Assembly: GCA_002479215.1 (NCBI GenBank)
Contig: DLME01000299.1
Coordinates: forward strand, 1-15,854
Reading direction: 5' to 3'
Length of the DNA: 15,854 nt
From: Syntrophaceae bacterium UBA7544
GTDB taxonomy: Bacteria; Desulfobacterota; Syntrophia; Syntrophales; Smithellaceae
Shown here: piece after piece, positions 15,854-15,854 of the stretch
Layout: each line of letters begins with the position of its first letter
How positions within the stretch are numbered: position 1 is the stretch's first letter
Made by a program: the position numbers and the translations under genes
The notes under the pieces: generated by a model
The model's database searches: none
Seen by the model: the letters and a program-made list of their open reading frames with translations, nothing else
Told to the model about the DNA's origin: nothing

Positions 15854-15854
15854 G

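Overview
The gene set points to an anaerobic, probably syntrophic or sulfate/fumarate-reducing deltaproteobacterium-like Gram-negative; Syntrophobacterales is my best guess, from recognition of the combination and not from a search. The supporting genes are a branched-chain amino acid/aromatic-acid ABC ATPase followed by phenylacetate-CoA ligase, a thiolase, an NAD malate dehydrogenase, an unusual two-cluster ferredoxin, a DivK-like regulator and a LexA/Y-polymerase pair. There is no tRNA, rRNA, CRISPR array, transposase or phage gene, and no gene-free gap over 300 bases.

Layout. 1-1978 (+): the 3' part of livF, then paaK, probably one uptake/activation operon. 2037-2923 (-): tatA followed by a TVP38/TMEM64-family membrane protein. 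3178-4536 (+): a thiolase with an N-terminal extension. 4546-5532: an accessory-looking island holding copy 1 of a 63-bp repeat, an integron attC-like sequence, and a minus-strand gene with a HEPN-type RNxxxH motif and its own -10 box. 5562-6911 (-): glmM, divergent from mdh (7055-7987, +). Repeat copy 2 lies just after mdh, followed by the ferredoxin-like gene (8170-8946, +). 9032-10927 (-): six-TM sensor histidine kinase and single-domain response regulator. 11184-12709 (-): DedA protein coupled to a signal-peptide/bactofilin-like/multi-TM protein. 12772-13695 (+): membrane-anchored alpha/beta hydrolase. 13764-15853 (-): Y-family DNA polymerase behind a LexA-type repressor, with a clear intrinsic terminator between them.

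How the genes connect. LivF, PaaK, thiolase and MDH fit CoA-dependent breakdown of amino or aromatic acids with central carbon oxidation. GlmM serves cell-wall precursor synthesis. TatA and the two DedA-superfamily proteins serve membrane processes. LexA and the polymerase form an SOS mutagenesis module. The least ordinary part is 4.5-5.5 kb: a putative HEPN ribonuclease-like gene flanked by an attC-like hairpin and a repeat that recurs 3.4 kb away. All functional calls come from reading motifs; nothing was searched against a database.
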